From positions 1 through 6,258 of the forward strand of contig JAFAGX010000298.1 of NCBI GenBank assembly GCA_019237515.1: 6,258 nucleotides of DNA, in the 5' to 3' direction. Source of the DNA: Acidobacteriaceae bacterium (lineage in GTDB: Bacteria; Acidobacteriota; Terriglobia; Terriglobales; SbA1). Positions within the stretch are counted from its first letter, which is position 1, and each line of letters begins with the position of its first letter. A program made the position numbers and the translations under genes. Of the stretch, positions 1 to 6,231 are shown piece by piece. The notes beneath the pieces are model-generated. The model had not been told where the DNA came from and did no database searches. It was given only the letters and a program-made list of their open reading frames with translations.

Positions 1-247
1 GAGCTTCGTCGGAGACGAACAGAACTCGCTTCGATACCCCACTGATTGCTTCTAGAACTGACGATAACGCGTGCGGCTGAACACGACTTACGATAGATAC
101 CAGCAGATTCTCCGGAGCGAGGCCCAATTGAATATCGCTGCTCATTAGCGTGAAGCCAGGTACGCGGCGCTCCAATTGCCACCGAGTCGTGACGCTGCGG
201 GAGAATTCAGGATCGTCGGAAACAATTAAAACAGTTGGCTGGTGCAT
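1..247 (-). CDS. Receiver-like (CheY-fold) protein, partial, C-terminus beyond the window
   Basis: Reading leftward from the ATG at 247-245 gives 82 uninterrupted codons to the window edge. The protein starts MHQPTVLIVSDDPEF, which matches the first strand and acidic pair (D11, D12) of a response-regulator receiver. RVLFVSDEA at residues 73-81 has the position and look of strand 4. Strand 3, where the phosphorylated Asp should sit, reads LLVSIVSRV (residues 49-57) with no Asp, so this may be a non-phosphorylated pseudo-receiver. The ATG follows the TAA of the upstream gene by 14 bases, and GAGGA lies just ahead of it (a short spacing), so the gene is probably co-transcribed with the PilZ-like operon. 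The usual output or Lys region lies outside the window, so full length and any effector domain are unknown. The fold is fairly sure; the function is inference. Confidence 0.75.
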   Translation of the reverse strand, partial: MHQPTVLIVSDDPEFSRSVTTRWQLERRVPGFTLMSSDIQLGLAPENLLVSIVSRVQPHALSSVLEAISGVSKRVLFVSDEA

Positions 248-261
248 GTTCCTCGAACACC

Positions 262-1245
262 TTAGGATTCATCCGGACCGGAATCGACCGCATGTTCCGA
301 AATATCCGAAGCTTGGCCGTTCACGCCCGCCGCAGCTCCGCGAGCCGCAGGGGCCCTGGACGCCTTCCCGCTGCGAGACAATGCCGCGTCGACCACGGTG
401 CGAAGATCCGCCAACATGCGAAGCGGCTGCCCCGAGGAATACTCCGCATGGAACATCACCTTCCATGACTGGCAGATCATGCGCAAGCGAGCGATCGGTT
501 CCTCGGCGGAGAACTGTGCGCGCCGGCAGTCCAGATTGCTAACGCCGCGCGATTCCAGTTCGCGAAGGCCATCCAAAATTCCATTCAGATCCTGGTGCAT
601 GAGCCGGAAGAAAATGCGCCGCAAGAGAAAACTGAACCGCGCAAATGCGACCATTGCCACAGGAACAAAATAGCTGTCGCCGACCGAAGCCTTGAGCTTC
701 CGCCCCTTTTCCAGAATTTGGCTGGTAAACAGCTCGTTCAAGTCCTTACACGCACTCGCCTCTTCCACCAGCTGATCGGCGAGCGCGAGTCCTTCTGGAA
801 CCGGCACGTCCACAGCGCCAAGAACCGGCTCAAGAACTTGGGCAACATATTGTAAGTCGATGTCCGCATCTTGCAGTCCTGAGGTGGCACAATTTGAAAA
901 ATACTGTACTAGCAGAAAATCGACTTTATCGCGATCCGCGTCAGTATGTTTCTGCTTGTGTAGATGATGCATCAGCAGGTTACGCAATGCTTCTTCGCTG
1001 TTGAGCGGAGTCGTCTGCAGAAACTGCCGCAGTTGGTGCACCTGGATGCGCTCGTCTACATCAAGAAACCACTGGCGTGTCTGCTCAATTGAGTCGCGCG
1101 GCGGAGCTTCGACCCCCGCCTCCAGGTCATGGCATGGCGGCAACTCGATTACGAATTCCCGCGCCAAAGCGGCGTACAACGGATAAAGAGATCGGGCATC
1201 GCGCCACTGCGACGCAAGTTCGGATAACGGTTCTGAAGAGTTCAT
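262..1245 (-). CDS. Hypothetical helical protein, 327 aa
   Basis: I do not recognise this family. The ATG at 1245 overlaps the TGA of the PilZ-like gene (ATGA), which implies translational coupling, and the gene ends in TAA at 264-262. The protein looks soluble and mostly alpha-helical. It has many charged and Leu-rich stretches and His-rich patches (MHHLHKQKH near residues 92-100). There is no signal peptide and no clear transmembrane helix: the most hydrophobic part, around residues 193-215 (FVPVAMVAFARF then LLRRIFF), is interrupted by Arg. The last 40 or so residues are Ala/Gly/Ser-rich and probably disordered. I see no kinase, receiver or nucleotide-binding motif. Its position between a PilZ-like protein and a receiver-like protein suggests a signalling adaptor or partner, but that is context only. 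The reading frame is secure because of the overlaps on both sides. Confidence 0.85.
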   Translation of the reverse strand: MNSSEPLSELASQWRDARSLYPLYAALAREFVIELPPCHDLEAGVEAPPRDSIEQTRQWFLDVDERIQVHQLRQFLQTTPLNSEEALRNLLMHHLHKQKHTDADRDKVDFLLVQYFSNCATSGLQDADIDLQYVAQVLEPVLGAVDVPVPEGLALADQLVEEASACKDLNELFTSQILEKGRKLKASVGDSYFVPVAMVAFARFSFLLRRIFFRLMHQDLNGILDGLRELESRGVSNLDCRRAQFSAEEPIARLRMICQSWKVMFHAEYSSGQPLRMLADLRTVVDAALSRSGKASRAPAARGAAAGVNGQASDISEHAVDSGPDES

Positions 1246-1649
1246 GCTTTTACGATCCAGTTCGAGACTGCCGCAGCAAAACGGGCGGCCACTGCAGTTT
1301 GAGTCCCATCGTACTGCAACGCTACTACGGAAGCTTCCGTGTCGAGAGAGCCGTCAGAATTGCGCAGCCTTACGCGATCGGCAAATTCCAGCGGCAACGT
1401 TGAAATAAACAGAACTTCCCGGGGCGTCCCGAACTCGATCATCGTACTCTCGCTGAAGGTGTTGCTGGCAGTACCAAGCCGGGTAAGGCGAATCGGAATG
1501 CGAACCGGTGTCGCCTCAGGAAAAAATTTGGCGAGCTTGGTGGTCGAGCTTGCGCGCGTGGCGGAGGCAGTCGCGGCGCCAGGTTTGGACACGGTGCCCT
1601 CGAAGTGCGGACCAATGCGGTCTGGGTTCCTCAGTCTGCCGGTTAGCAT
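1242..1649 (-). CDS. PilZ-like domain protein, 135 aa
   Basis: The second half, from about residue 46, resembles divergent PilZ domains. A basic strand VRIPIRL (49-55) contains R50-xxx-R54. A strand ending VLFISTLPLEFADRVRL follows (79-95), like the usual 'small residue, PL, G/D-x-V-x-L' pattern, then EASVVALQYDG (105-115) and AVAARF (119-124), like the closing strands. PilZ domains often bind cyclic di-GMP through RxxxR and D/NxSxxG. The second motif is not recognisable here, so ligand binding is doubtful. Residues 1-45 are Ala/Thr/Ser-rich and look unstructured. The ATG at 1649 is supported by an in-frame TAA two codons upstream; the ribosome-binding site is weak. This is the first gene of a minus-strand operon, its TGA overlaps the next ATG, and it lies about 38 bases downstream of a sigma-54-like promoter. 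PilZ assignment is by pattern only. Confidence 0.8.
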   Translation of the reverse strand: MLTGRLRNPDRIGPHFEGTVSKPGAATASATRASSTTKLAKFFPEATPVRIPIRLTRLGTASNTFSESTMIEFGTPREVLFISTLPLEFADRVRLRNSDGSLDTEASVVALQYDGTQTAVAARFAAAVSNWIVKA

Positions 1650-1686
1650 GGCTTAAGCACCCGGACCGCATCGCGCCGTTTATCAA

Positions 1687-1703
1687 TGCACGACGACAGC
1701 CAA
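1687..1703 (-). promoter_or_regulatory. Candidate sigma-54 (-24/-12) promoter for the PilZ-like operon
   Basis: Read on the minus strand the bases are TTGGCTGTCGTCGTGCA. The sigma-54 consensus is TTGGCACG-N4-TTGCA. All five of TTGGC and four of the five -12 bases match, and exactly ten bases separate the GG from the GC, the spacing sigma-54 promoters require. Transcription would start near 1676, about 27 bases before the PilZ-like ATG. The gene immediately upstream encodes a sigma-54 activator, which makes the match more meaningful. The ACG part of the -24 box is not conserved, so the match is good but not perfect. Confidence 0.5.
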
Positions 1704-1743
1704 AGTTGCTGGCCACGGTCTGAGCCCAAGCCCTTTGTTTTCA

Positions 1744-1754
1744 ATTGCGGCAAT
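1744..1754. repeat. Short perfect dyad ATTGC-G-GCAAT
   Basis: Two 5-base arms around a single central base form an 11-base inverted repeat. Its centre lies about 73 bases upstream of the predicted sigma-54 start at 1676. It could be a protein-binding site, but a dyad this short can occur by chance. Confidence 0.3.
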
Positions 1755-1790
1755 GCGGGCTGTGATGCCCAGCGCTGCGAAATCCAGCTT

Positions 1791-1809
1791 CGTGTATCAC
1801 AGTGACACG
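1791..1809. promoter_or_regulatory. Candidate activator-binding dyad (CGTGT-N9-ACACG)
   Basis: Perfect 5-base arms CGTGT and ACACG flank nine bases, inside which TCAC-A-GTGA forms a second, offset dyad. The arm TGT...ACA layout and the 19-base size resemble sites bound by dimeric Fis-type helix-turn-helix domains of NtrC-family activators. The centre at 1800 is about 124 bases upstream of the predicted sigma-54 start, in the usual enhancer range. One arm of a wider 7-base inverted repeat (CTGTGAT at 1760-1766, ATCACAG at 1796-1802) also falls here. Assignment to the neighbouring regulator is inferred. Confidence 0.4.
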
Positions 1810-1828
1810 CGGTCTCAGGTTGAGCGCG
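1808..1828 (-). repeat. Bulged hairpin after the NtrC-type gene
   Basis: CGCG at 1808-1811 pairs with CGCG at 1825-1828, and CTCA at 1814-1817 pairs with TGAG at 1821-1824, leaving a two-base bulge and a three-base loop. It begins about 30 bases after the stop codon of the activator gene. No T-run follows on the minus strand, so it is not a standard intrinsic terminator. It could protect the transcript's 3' end or simply be part of the operator region. Confidence 0.3.
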
Positions 1829-1858
1829 CCTTGGTATGCGATCGGGAAGCGGGAATTA

Positions 1859-3262
1859 CTACTGCAGCGCCTGACTCGGCGGAGAACCCGGCCGTCGCTC
1901 AATATTGTAGCGCTTGAGCTTGCGATACAGTGTGGCCCGGCTGATTCCCAGCATCCTGCCGGCGAGCGTCTTGTCCCCTTTCACTTGTTCGAAGACACGC
2001 TGAATCGTCGCCCGTTCGATGTCTTCGAGATCGGTCGAAGAGGTTGCTACCACTGCCGCCGCACCATCCCCGCCATCCCGCCGCCCTGACGCGATGCCTG
2101 CCGGCAAATCTCCTACGTCAATCGTGCAACGGTCGCCTAAGGCAACAGCGCGCTCGATGCAATTTTCAAGCTCGCGGACGTTCCCTGGCCACTCGTACTG
2201 AAACAGGCATTTCATCGCGGCGCTCGTCACCTGGATCGAATTTTGCGCAGCGTACCGATCCAGAAACCAGTGCACCAGCATTGGAATGTCTGACCGGCGC
2301 TCGCGAAGCGGCGGCAAATGCACGGTCACCACGTTGAGCCGAAAATAAAGATCTTTTCTGAAAGTGCCCTTCTGATACTCAGCTTCGAGATCGCGATTGC
2401 TGGCTGCGATTACGCGGACATCCACTTTGATTCTCTGGTTGCTGCCGACCGGACGAATCTCTTTCTCCTGTAGCACGCGAAGCAACTTGGATTGCAACTC
2501 CGGCGGCAACTCCCCGATTTCATCCAGAAAAATGGTGCCTCCGTCGGCGGCCTGAAACAGGCCACTTTTTGATTTGAGCGCCCCCGTAAAGGCTCCCTTT
2601 TCGTAGCCGAACAGTTCGCTTTCGATCAGAGTGGGAACCAGCGATCCGCAATCGACCGCGACAAAGGGCTGCTTGGCGTATGAACCACGGAAGTGGATCG
2701 CGCGCGCCACCAGTTCTTTGCCGGTTCCACTTTCGCCGGTGATCAGCACCGGTGTGCGCGTATCTTTCAGACGCGAGATCATGCGCAGCACGTCCTGAAT
2801 TTTTGCTGAGGAGCCGACGATCCCGTGCAGGTCAGTTTCGCTGCCTACGCGCTCGCGCAGAAACTGGTTCTCATCCACTAACCGAACTTTTTCCGCCATG
2901 CGGCGCAGGAACAACCGCAACTCCTCCAACGGCGAAAATGGCTTGCTGATGTAGTCGTAGGCGCCGAGTTTCATCGCCTGCACCGCGGTTTCAACCGAGC
3001 CATGGCCTGTCATCACTGCCACTTCAGTTCTCGGAAACAGCTTCTTTACCTTTCCGAGAAAATCCAGGCCCGACATGTTCGGCATCACCATGTCGGTGAG
3101 GATCATGTGAACGGGTTGCTCCTCGAGCAGTGCCAACGCGGCTTCCGCGCTATTGGCTTCCATACAGGTGAAACCAAGCGATTCCCCGACCGTCATGCAG
3201 AGTTTGCGAATGCTCTGCTCGTCGTCCACGATCAGCAGTCGAATTCGAAAGTCCTCGTTCAC
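1859..3262 (-). CDS. NtrC-family sigma-54-dependent response regulator (REC-AAA+-Fis HTH), 467 aa
   Basis: This is a full three-domain activator. The receiver has D13/D14, phospho-acceptor D57 (ILTDMVMP), T85 and K107. The AAA+ core has Walker A GESGTGKE at 176-183, the sigma-54-contacting GAFTGA loop at 223-228, Walker B GTIFLDE at 242-248, the arginine region FRKDLYFRLNV and WPGNVRELEN. A Fis-type helix-turn-helix lies near 433-452 (LAGRMLGISRATLYRKLKRY). All catalytic features look intact. When phosphorylated it should oligomerise on an upstream site and remodel RNA polymerase-sigma54 by ATP hydrolysis. I chose the GTG at 3262, not the more upstream in-frame start at 3331: GTG overlaps the TGA of the preceding receiver gene (GTGA), GGGAAAG lies ahead of it, and the protein then starts right at the receiver fold. 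Translation ends with tandem in-frame stops TAG TAA. Confidence 0.96.
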   Translation of the reverse strand: MNEDFRIRLLIVDDEQSIRKLCMTVGESLGFTCMEANSAEAALALLEEQPVHMILTDMVMPNMSGLDFLGKVKKLFPRTEVAVMTGHGSVETAVQAMKLGAYDYISKPFSPLEELRLFLRRMAEKVRLVDENQFLRERVGSETDLHGIVGSSAKIQDVLRMISRLKDTRTPVLITGESGTGKELVARAIHFRGSYAKQPFVAVDCGSLVPTLIESELFGYEKGAFTGALKSKSGLFQAADGGTIFLDEIGELPPELQSKLLRVLQEKEIRPVGSNQRIKVDVRVIAASNRDLEAEYQKGTFRKDLYFRLNVVTVHLPPLRERRSDIPMLVHWFLDRYAAQNSIQVTSAAMKCLFQYEWPGNVRELENCIERAVALGDRCTIDVGDLPAGIASGRRDGGDGAAAVVATSSTDLEDIERATIQRVFEQVKGDKTLAGRMLGISRATLYRKLKRYNIERRPGSPPSQALQ

Positions 3263-3675
3263 GGCGCTTTCCCAATGGTTTTTTCTACTACTGCGATGAA
3301 CTGCTGCACCCGAAACGGCTTTTCGACACAAGGCGCACCGGTTTGCCGCAGCGTGGCCGCGGTGTCCTCGTTAGCGATATCGCCGGTGATGAAGACAATG
3401 CGTTCCGCAAGCTCAGGGCGATGATTGGAGACCCAGGCGTGCACACCGGCTCCGTCTACGCCGCCGGGGGTGCGCATGTCCGAGATCACGCCAAGAAAAT
3501 CTCGCGACGCCAGCAGGCGCAGGCCTTCCGCTCCAGAATCAGTACACACAACTGTGTACCCGTGCCGTTCTAACGCGGTCCGCACATAAGCCATCACCGC
3601 CGATTCATCTTCAATCAGCAGCACCGGCAATCGTGGCGCGTTCTGGGCGGCGGGAGTGATAGCAGGCAGGCTCAT
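3259..3675 (-). CDS. Single-domain response regulator (receiver only), 138 aa
   Basis: After a 16-residue Ala/Pro-rich lead, one complete receiver domain fills the protein: E22/D23 acidic pair (VLLIEDE), phospho-acceptor D66 (VISDMRTPG), T97 (IVFITGD) and K119 in EKPF. There is no output domain. The ITGD...TGAPCVEKPF style is that of receivers usually fused to the C-terminus of GAF/PAS hybrid histidine kinases, so this looks like a detached hybrid-kinase receiver. It could be a phosphate sink or relay, or act by protein contact. The ATG at 3675 overlaps the kinase TGA (ATGA), and a strong Shine-Dalgarno GGGAGG (3690-3685) sits nine bases ahead, inside the kinase gene. Its own TGA overlaps the GTG of the NtrC-type gene. 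No phosphotransfer (Hpt) protein is seen in the window, so a full relay would need one from elsewhere. Confidence 0.95.
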   Translation of the reverse strand: MSLPAITPAAQNAPRLPVLLIEDESAVMAYVRTALERHGYTVVCTDSGAEGLRLLASRDFLGVISDMRTPGGVDGAGVHAWVSNHRPELAERIVFITGDIANEDTAATLRQTGAPCVEKPFRVQQFIAVVEKTIGKAP

Positions 3676-6056
3676 AGCACAGTGCCTCCCATCGCGGCTG
3701 CGGCCGGAACCATGTGGGACACGACCGGGAGGCGCACGACAAAGGTCGCCCCCTGGCCATCCTTATTGTTATGGCAAAGGATCTCGCCGCCATGCTCGCG
3801 CACGATGCCATAGCAGATGCTCAAACCCAAGCCGGTTCCTTTTCCAACATCTTTTGTAGTGAAAAATGGATCAAAGATGCGTTCCGGAAACTCGATTCCC
3901 TTGCCATTATCACGAAACACGATCTCGATTATCTCTTCTCGATTTTCTGTCTTGACCTCGATGCGCGCAGGCCGCCCGGTATCCCGCACGGCGTCATAAG
4001 CATTGTTGAGGATGTTGAGAAAAACCTGCTGCAACTGATGCGAATCGCCGATGACTTGGCGCAGGTCCTTGTCAAGTTGCTCAACCACTTCGACCCCTCG
4101 GCTATGTAAATCGTAAGCGCGCAACTGAATGGTGCGGCGCAGAATTGTGTTCAACTGTACGGGCGATCGCTGCGGCGGCGTTTGCCGCGCAAAACTCAGC
4201 AAATTCTGGACGATTTGTTTCGTGCGTTGCGCTTCCTGCAGGATTACGCGCAAATCTTTGCGTGCGCTGTCCGGAATGTCAGGGTTCTCCATCAACAGAT
4301 CGGCAAAGCCCAAAATCGCGGTGAGCGGGTTGTTCACTTCATGAGCCACACCGGATACCAATTGGCCAACAGCAGCCATCTTCTCGGCGTGCATGAGCTT
4401 GGCCTGCAGGGTTGCAGCATCGGTGATATCGCTCATGATGGCCACGATGCTGGCGACCTTGCCTTCGTCGTCACGCATCGGGCTCAGGTTGGCAGCAAAG
4501 TGCGCCAAACCGCCCGCGCCGCGATCGATCTGTACCTCTAAGTTGTCGATCTGCTGACCGCGCAAGGTACACGCAAACGCGTCGATTATGACTTGCCGCC
4601 GCGACACGGCAATCAATTCCTGCAAGGGGCGGCCCAACAATTGCTGCCGCTGATAACCCATCTCGTACCAGCGGCGGTTGGCATAGGTGACTTGGCCGTT
4701 GATATCGACGACCAGCACCAGGTTTTGGGTGTTGTCAAGAATCTTGCTGGAAAAATCACGCTCCCGGTGCAATTCGGATTGCGAGGTCTTCAAACCATGG
4801 ATGTCCTGGATCAGCCCACGATATTGCGCCAGGTTCTGCTGCGCATCCCGAACCGCAAAGGCGTTAATCAACACATAAATCAAAGTCCCATCTGCGCAAC
4901 GCAAGATTTGTTCGCGGTTGTGCACAGCACCGTACTCCCGCATCGCGTTGGCAAATTCGTCATACTGCTCTGGAGAGGAAAATATTTGTGTGCGGATATC
5001 GGTCTGTAAAAGGTCCGAACGGGTGGCGTAGCCGAGCATCCGGGTAAGCGCATCATTGACTTCGATGAAGCGCCCTTCCGGGGAACCGAAAAACACTCCT
5101 TCCTGAATATTGTCCAGCAACTCGCGGTAACGGCGCTCCGCGTCCTGGCGGTCTGTCACATCTTTTAAAACATGAATGGTCTGCAAGCCCTGTGCGTCCC
5201 GTGCGCGAAACCGGGATGTCGAGATCAAGTACGTTCGTTCCAGAACAGGAACTGTATGTTCTTGAGACGAGTCCTTGGCCACCTCCCGGCAAAAAGGACA
5301 TGAGGCTTCCGGGGCCGCTGTGCCTACGGCTAGCAAAGCCGACATTGCCACACCTAAAAGTTCTTGCGGTTGCACACCGATGAAATCTGCCAAAGAACGA
5401 TTCACGCGGCAAATCTTGTCGCTGTCATCATGCGCCACAATGAAGTCGGTGATGGCATCAAATGTTTCGTCCCAAGCGCCTGACAGAACGGGATAATCCT
5501 GGTGCGTTGGCAAGTCGCGGCGTTGTTGCATATCTCGCAATCGCCGTCGAATCGACGCATACGATTCAGCGTTCGCGATGGCGACAGCCAGAAAACCGCA
5601 AACCGAGCACAAAATCGCCTTTTCTTGTTTTGAGAACGGGCCTTCGGCACGAGGATAGACGACTATGGCGCCCCGCACCTGCGAACTGAGAAACGGTCCC
5701 ACCAGCAACATTCCCGGCGGAATTGCGCCTCCCAGCCCATGGGTTGCGGGATCAATCGTGACGGAGATTGTGTCGCGTGCCGAATTTGCTCGTCGCACCA
5801 GATCGGCTGCAAACTGTAACCCGTGTCTTCGATAACTTGCGCGGACCAGAGTTGCCAATTCCGCCGACTGCGCCGCCATGGCGTGCAAGCGCACGGTCCC
5901 CGCTTCGGAAAACAACACCACCACTAAATTTGCTCGCAGCAAAACGCGTATGTGCTCCGAGAAGCCTTCTGCTAACGTGCGAATGTCGGGCGCCGGCGGC
6001 AACTCTGCCAAATCCGAAGCCTCGGCTTCGAAGCGTCTAGGCTGCGCCAAGCTCAT
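3672..6056 (-). CDS. Soluble GAF-PAS-PAS-PAS sensor histidine kinase, 794 aa
   Basis: This is an ATP-dependent autokinase that should phosphorylate one or both regulators encoded downstream. Domains, numbered from the ATG at 6056: GAF about 23-175; PAS1 about 197-305, containing CPFC (C253, C256); PAS2 about 308-420; PAS3 about 437-555, ending in a MSDIT motif; HisKA with H572 in HEVNNPL; HATPase with N-box ILNNAYDAV (from 682), DNGKG (716-720), FDPFFTTK (728-735) and GTGLGLSI (741-748). No transmembrane segment or signal peptide is visible, so it senses something in the cytoplasm. An in-frame TTG at 6077 would add seven residues and also has an upstream AGGG. I prefer the ATG because AGGCGA precedes it, but the choice is not certain. 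The kinase lacks a fused receiver; a separate receiver gene overlaps its stop codon. Confidence 0.96.
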   Translation of the reverse strand: MSLAQPRRFEAEASDLAELPPAPDIRTLAEGFSEHIRVLLRANLVVVLFSEAGTVRLHAMAAQSAELATLVRASYRRHGLQFAADLVRRANSARDTISVTIDPATHGLGGAIPPGMLLVGPFLSSQVRGAIVVYPRAEGPFSKQEKAILCSVCGFLAVAIANAESYASIRRRLRDMQQRRDLPTHQDYPVLSGAWDETFDAITDFIVAHDDSDKICRVNRSLADFIGVQPQELLGVAMSALLAVGTAAPEASCPFCREVAKDSSQEHTVPVLERTYLISTSRFRARDAQGLQTIHVLKDVTDRQDAERRYRELLDNIQEGVFFGSPEGRFIEVNDALTRMLGYATRSDLLQTDIRTQIFSSPEQYDEFANAMREYGAVHNREQILRCADGTLIYVLINAFAVRDAQQNLAQYRGLIQDIHGLKTSQSELHRERDFSSKILDNTQNLVLVVDINGQVTYANRRWYEMGYQRQQLLGRPLQELIAVSRRQVIIDAFACTLRGQQIDNLEVQIDRGAGGLAHFAANLSPMRDDEGKVASIVAIMSDITDAATLQAKLMHAEKMAAVGQLVSGVAHEVNNPLTAILGFADLLMENPDIPDSARKDLRVILQEAQRTKQIVQNLLSFARQTPPQRSPVQLNTILRRTIQLRAYDLHSRGVEVVEQLDKDLRQVIGDSHQLQQVFLNILNNAYDAVRDTGRPARIEVKTENREEIIEIVFRDNGKGIEFPERIFDPFFTTKDVGKGTGLGLSICYGIVREHGGEILCHNNKDGQGATFVVRLPVVSHMVPAAAAMGGTVL

Positions 6057-6059
6057 TTC

Positions 6060-6073
6060 GCCTGCATGCAGGC
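6060..6073. promoter_or_regulatory. Perfect 14-base palindrome over the kinase ribosome-binding site
   Basis: GCCTGCATGCAGGC is an uninterrupted palindrome. On the minus strand it ends three bases before the kinase ATG at 6056 and includes the AGG likely used for ribosome binding. It could be a repressor operator, or form a small RNA stem that hides the ribosome-binding site and favours the alternative TTG start at 6077. The sequence feature is certain; a function is not. Confidence 0.5.
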
Positions 6074-6121
6074 TCAATTGACACCGCCCTTCGCGTGCGT
6101 GAAAAATGCGCCGATGTAAGG

Positions 6122-6151
6122 AAAGTAGCTTGCAATCTCATTTTGAGTCAA
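6122..6151 (-). promoter_or_regulatory. Possible sigma-70-type promoter for the kinase operon
   Basis: On the minus strand TTGACT (6151-6146) is followed after 18 bases by TACTTT (6127-6122). The -35 box matches five of six consensus bases and the -10 box only three. Transcription would begin near 6115, giving a leader of about 60 bases before the kinase ATG. The match is weak at -10, so this is a candidate only. Confidence 0.3.
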
Positions 6152-6196
6152 GAGTTATAGGGTCGCGGCGTGCCAAGGTTGCACATGATTATTCAC

Positions 6197-6225
6197 TTGA
6201 CACAAATGTGGATTTAGAGTAGCTT
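6197..6225 (+). promoter_or_regulatory. Possible plus-strand promoter driving the right-edge gene
   Basis: A perfect TTGACA at 6197-6202 is followed after 17 bases by TAGCTT (6220-6225), which matches only the first, second and last -10 bases. The transcription start would fall about seven bases on, at or next to the ATG at 6232, so the message could be leaderless. That fits the absence of a Shine-Dalgarno sequence ahead of that ATG. Confidence 0.3.
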
Positions 6226-6231
6226 TTATGC

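Noticed and set aside
150..1403. Plus-strand open frames opposite the 327-aa and receiver-like genes
   Set aside because: They are rich in Arg, Ser, Pro and Cys, show no domains, and lie antisense to overlapping, coupled minus-strand genes.
1650..1657. GCTTAAGC palindrome next to the PilZ-like ATG
   Set aside because: Eight bases is too short to call and there is no supporting context.
1689..1786. Small minus-strand peptide reading LDFAALGITARIAAIENKG in the activator/PilZ gap
   Set aside because: It looks protein-like, but there is no start codon: an in-frame TGA lies just upstream and the frame contains no ATG or GTG at its beginning. It is probably chance, or at most a remnant.
1859..3331. 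Longer NtrC-type protein starting at 3331 (490 aa)
   Set aside because: The extra 23 residues lie inside the end of the receiver gene in another frame and precede the receiver fold. The GTG at 3262 overlaps the preceding stop, as other genes in this operon do.
3714..5009. Long plus-strand open frames opposite the kinase
   Set aside because: The minus-strand frame encodes unmistakable HisKA, HATPase and PAS motifs. The plus-strand frames have no recognisable domain.
6160..6176. Sigma-54 promoter upstream of the kinase
   Set aside because: The minus strand has a perfect TTGGCACG -24 box, but at the required distance the -12 box reads GACCC instead of TTGCA, so the essential GC is missing.
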